Positions 20,431-23,246 of a stretch of 23,246 nt of DNA are shown here, in pieces. This DNA is from a virus, in IMG/VR virus record IMGVR_UViG_3300028410_000645, positions 1-23,246 of that record. The stretch is one strand, 5' to 3'. Each line of letters starts with the position of its first letter. The stretch's first letter is position 1. The notes under the pieces were generated by a model, which had not been told where the DNA came from, ran no database searches, and was given only the letters and a program-made list of their open reading frames with translations. The translations under genes were made by a program, and so were the position numbers.

Positions 20431-23013
20431 ATGTCAGAAATTGGATTAAAAGAAATTAATAAGGATGCTATATCGTTTAAGAGGCTATCTGGAAAAGCAC
20501 ATACACAAGTTGGTTTTGACTCTACCGAAGAGGGTTTAACATCAAATATTCAAATTGCTGCTTCAACAGTCTTTGGTGAAAAAATTAATCCGAATCCTGC
20601 TGATAGCCCAAGTGCACTAACTTCTTTATATAGTACTGACGGTGTAGTTGAGAGAGTAAGATTTGAGATAGATATCATTGCTAGTACTACGGTAGGTACT
20701 AATCAATCACAAGGGTATCAGTTAAAATTACCATCTGATTATAGTTCTAATGGTGTATTAAAAGATATATTTAGTTCAGGTACTTATTTACATACTGGAT
20801 TGGGTAAATTACAAATTGTACCTTCATTATATGGTACATTGAAACCTGATGGCACTACACAATATGACCCTACTTTATTCGACACAAATTTAAACCCTAT
20901 ACCTAAATTTTCAGATATTAACTGGAATTTAGACCCTTATAGTGGTATTTTATTTGTTCAAGACCCACCTGCTCTTTTTAATACTAGTGCAGCAAGACCT
21001 AGATTCTTAGATGCGTATTTATATGTTGGTGAATTTTTAGATTCAATATTAACTACTACTACCAGTGAAAATCAAAGTGGTACTAGTGAAAGAATAGAAA
21101 AGAAAATTACTCAAATATCACATGGTTTTGTTATCGGTGATGTATTATTATCGTCAGGAAATACATATACTAAAGCATTAGGTATTCAACAACAACCTGA
21201 AGCTTTAGGTGTAGTTACAGTAGTTGAAGACGTTGATAATTTCACATTAACATATGCTGGTTATACTGATCTAGTAACTGGAATGACTGATGATGTTGGT
21301 AATCCACTATCTGGTGATACTGTATACTATTTGTCTGATGTTGAAGAAGGTAAGTTAACGGCTGCACCACCTGTATCAGTAGGTGATATAGTAAAACCAA
21401 TGATGTATGTCATTGAAACAAATGCAACTGCAAACATATTCCAAGTAAGAGGTAATGTAATTACTAGTGGATCAACTAATAATGAAGGTGATCTACTAGT
21501 AGTGAATTCTGGAGCTGGTGCTGAAATAGGTGTTACACCTAATGTGTCTGATACTGTTGAGTTAAGAACGTTAATTGGGTCTGGTAATACTACTGTCACT
21601 ATAGATGGTAATGAAATAATTATCAATACTATTAGTGATTTATTTAATGCATTTTCATATACTGGAGTAACAATATCGGGTGATGGTACTACTACTGAAT
21701 TTGCAATAGGACATAATTTTAACACTAGAGATGTTATCGTTCAAGTTTATCAGGGACAACCACCATATGGATGGATATTAGTTAGCACTGAAAGAACTGA
21801 TGAGAATACAGTAACTATTAATTTCCAAAATGCACCTGATACTGGTGTTAATTTTAGAGTATTAATATTCAGTGCTACCGAAGGTAATGGTGGAGGTGGA
21901 TCAGGGGGTGCTTCTGGTTCAACATTTGGTGAATGGATTGATATTGAAAACCAATCATCATTATTAACTAATGTTCAAATACCTTTACAGTATAGATTTG
22001 ATGATGTTTTAGATTCTGAAATAGTTTATTTCAGAGGACAGTTTGGTAGAAATATTAACAGTCCTAATTTAAATAATTGGGTTATTGGTAATGTTCCTGC
22101 TGAGGCTAGACCAACATATGACTATATTATATATAGAGAAAAGGGTAATTTTAGTTATAGAATTACAGTTACTGCATCTAATGGAAACATTATATTAAAT
22201 AGTGTTGATAATGATTCATTACCTTTAACTGCTGGAGGTATAAATGATGTTAATCCATATTCAATTAATGATGCTTTTTATAGACCAAATCATCCGTATA
22301 ATGTTGAAATATCACAAAGTCAAGATTATGTTGGTTTTGAACCAACCACTTATAATGGTACTGGTGTTAATGGGTCTCAGTCAGCTACAGCTACAATAAT
22401 TAATGCAGATCAATTTGGTAATAATTTAAGAAATACTATTAAAGATTATTCAGTTTTTATTGATGAAATAAGGAAATTCGATAATGATACTACCACAACT
22501 CAAAGTATTGTAGTATCCTTTATTGCATCAAATAGTAGTATTAATAGAACATATAACCAAGTGGATAATACACATACTGGTACAACATTACAAATAACAA
22601 GTGCTGATATCCCAACATTTAATACCCAAGCATCTATATTTTTTGATGTTACAACACCACCACAACCTATAGCTGTTTGTCCTAACAATAACACGGTATC
22701 AACTATATTAATTGATGGTGATGCAAATAATGTAGATGATGCAACAATGGATTATGGTGTGTTTGTTATTGTTGATAGTGAAATTGATTTTAATGATTAT
22801 GAAATTTCTGGTTCGATAACACCCGAAGGTGGTAGTTTTGAATCACCACTAAATATTATTAATTATATTGTAGGTACAAATAAATTTCAAGTTCCTATTA
22901 TTAGAGGTACTAATAATGCTGAAGTAGAAATAACATTTAACCCTAAAGCAGGACTTGCACCTCCAGAATGTAGTGAATATGTTACACAATCAATAGCAGT
23001 AGAAACTAACTAG
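20431..23013 (+). CDS. Tail-fibre/baseplate appendage-like multidomain protein
   Basis: 860 residues. The N-terminal ~220 residues (GKAHTQVGFDSTEEGLTSNI, then IQIAASTVFGEKI) are beta-rich and likely bind the virion. About 220-345 is a domain typical of phage fibres (ISHGFVIGDVLLSSGNTYTK, ALGVVTVVEDVDNFTLTYAG, DTVYYLSDVEEGKLT). About 410-485 is another short fibre domain (DGTTTEFAIGHNFNTRDVIV, then DENTVTINFQNAPDTGVNFR). A Gly/Ser hinge (NGGGGSGGASGS) follows at about 486-498, and then a C-terminal half of beta-sandwich character that may contact the host receptor or glycan. It starts one base after the preceding stop. No enzymatic motif is visible. Confidence 0.68.
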   Translation: MSEIGLKEINKDAISFKRLSGKAHTQVGFDSTEEGLTSNIQIAASTVFGEKINPNPADSPSALTSLYSTDGVVERVRFEIDIIASTTVGTNQSQGYQLKLPSDYSSNGVLKDIFSSGTYLHTGLGKLQIVPSLYGTLKPDGTTQYDPTLFDTNLNPIPKFSDINWNLDPYSGILFVQDPPALFNTSAARPRFLDAYLYVGEFLDSILTTTTSENQSGTSERIEKKITQISHGFVIGDVLLSSGNTYTKALGIQQQPEALGVVTVVEDVDNFTLTYAGYTDLVTGMTDDVGNPLSGDTVYYLSDVEEGKLTAAPPVSVGDIVKPMMYVIETNATANIFQVRGNVITSGSTNNEGDLLVVNSGAGAEIGVTPNVSDTVELRTLIGSGNTTVTIDGNEIIINTISDLFNAFSYTGVTISGDGTTTEFAIGHNFNTRDVIVQVYQGQPPYGWILVSTERTDENTVTINFQNAPDTGVNFRVLIFSATEGNGGGGSGGASGSTFGEWIDIENQSSLLTNVQIPLQYRFDDVLDSEIVYFRGQFGRNINSPNLNNWVIGNVPAEARPTYDYIIYREKGNFSYRITVTASNGNIILNSVDNDSLPLTAGGINDVNPYSINDAFYRPNHPYNVEISQSQDYVGFEPTTYNGTGVNGSQSATATIINADQFGNNLRNTIKDYSVFIDEIRKFDNDTTTTQSIVVSFIASNSSINRTYNQVDNTHTGTTLQITSADIPTFNTQASIFFDVTTPPQPIAVCPNNNTVSTILIDGDANNVDDATMDYGVFVIVDSEIDFNDYEISGSITPEGGSFESPLNIINYIVGTNKFQVPIIRGTNNAEVEITFNPKAGLAPPECSEYVTQSIAVETN

Positions 23014-23061
23014 AATAGTGGTGGTCTTTAAATGAAATAATGAAATATATAAGAATATTGG

Positions 23062-23074
23062 GTATTTATAAATA
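23062..23074 (+). promoter_or_regulatory. GTATTTATA overlapping TATAAATA before the last gene
   Basis: GTATTTATA (23062-23070) overlaps TATAAATA (23067-23074), giving a palindromic TATTTATAAATA five bases before the ATG at 23080. It is the best match to a late-type box in the window, but very close to the start codon. Confidence 0.3.
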
Positions 23075-23079
23075 AAAAA

Positions 23080-23246
23080 ATGAGTTTACAATTTTATAGC
23101 AATTTACAGGGTAGTACTTCAACAGATACAACTAGATTATTAATATCAGGTGTGACATTTTTTGGAGCAGGTAGTGGAACTACTTCATCAATAAGAATTG
23201 GTGAAAACGCTACCACTCTTTCAAATAATAATTCCCTAGCTATTGG
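23080..23246 (+). CDS. N-terminal part of another virion appendage-like protein (3' end outside window)
   Basis: An ATG at 23080 opens a frame that runs to the end of the window (55 codons): MSLQFYSNLQGSTS, then RLLISGVTFFGAGSGTTSSI and a Thr/Asn-rich continuation. Composition and the LQF...L.ISG pattern resemble the N-terminus of the fibre-like protein at 18135 (LQFQQ...LTLSGSTIF). It is therefore probably a third member of the same appendage family. The 66-base gap upstream has no terminator. Confidence 0.6.
   Translation, partial: MSLQFYSNLQGSTSTDTTRLLISGVTFFGAGSGTTSSIRIGENATTLSNNNSLAI

Overview
The window is most likely a piece of a large T4-like (myovirus-type) phage genome whose host is a member of the Bacteroidota. 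The phage evidence is a run of T4-type replication genes: a gp32-like single-strand DNA-binding protein, UvsX, a T4 RNase H/FEN-type nuclease and a gp41-like helicase. They sit among large virion and tail-fibre-like genes, all on the + strand. The host evidence is threefold: three promoters with the Bacteroidota -33 TTG / -7 TAnnTTTG architecture, an almost complete lack of Shine-Dalgarno sequences, and a gp32 C-terminus ending DDLPF like a host SSB. The DNA is strongly AT-rich.

Layout. (1) 1-5.2 kb: a tightly packed surface-sugar cassette. It holds the end of a glycosyltransferase, a GT2-DUF616 fusion, a GT-D-like protein, a stand-alone DUF616 paralogue, two SAM methyltransferases and a HExxH/FkbM chimera, with several gene scars between them. 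(2) 5.2-9.7 kb: an unrecognised protein, a small protein, two acidic virion-like proteins (one with a DUF5661-like segment) and a structural protein. (3) 9.7-16.0 kb: the replication and recombination module. gp32 has its own promoter, an unusual AAGTGAA-repeat leader and a strong terminator. uvsX, the nuclease, a promoter-led duplicated-domain protein and the helicase follow. (4) 16.0-18.1 kb: about 2.1 kb with no credible protein gene but dense RNA structure. (5) 18.1-23.2 kb: two long tail-fibre/appendage-like proteins and the start of a third.

Region 4 is the most exciting part. A textbook Bacteroidota promoter drives a predicted RNA of about 1.18 kb that ends in a strong intrinsic terminator. 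The RNA is full of cUUCGg and GAAA tetraloop hairpins, long-range helices and a pseudoknot. Near its 3' end it carries an initiator-type tRNA(CAU). Size, ornateness, phage context and linked tRNA resemble the GOLLD/ROOL giant RNAs, but I cannot assign it to a family by eye and it may be a new class. It is followed by a stretch with IS200/IS605-like end palindromes and by a second compact multibranch RNA. Three terminators share the same downstream sequence TTTTTTTGTTTATA, as if the island were built from repeated RNA-terminator cassettes.

Working together: gp32, UvsX, the nuclease and the helicase would serve recombination-dependent replication. The ncRNA/tRNA island would be expressed from a host-type promoter. 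The sugar genes probably modify the virion, the DNA or the host surface; which of these cannot be told from sequence alone.
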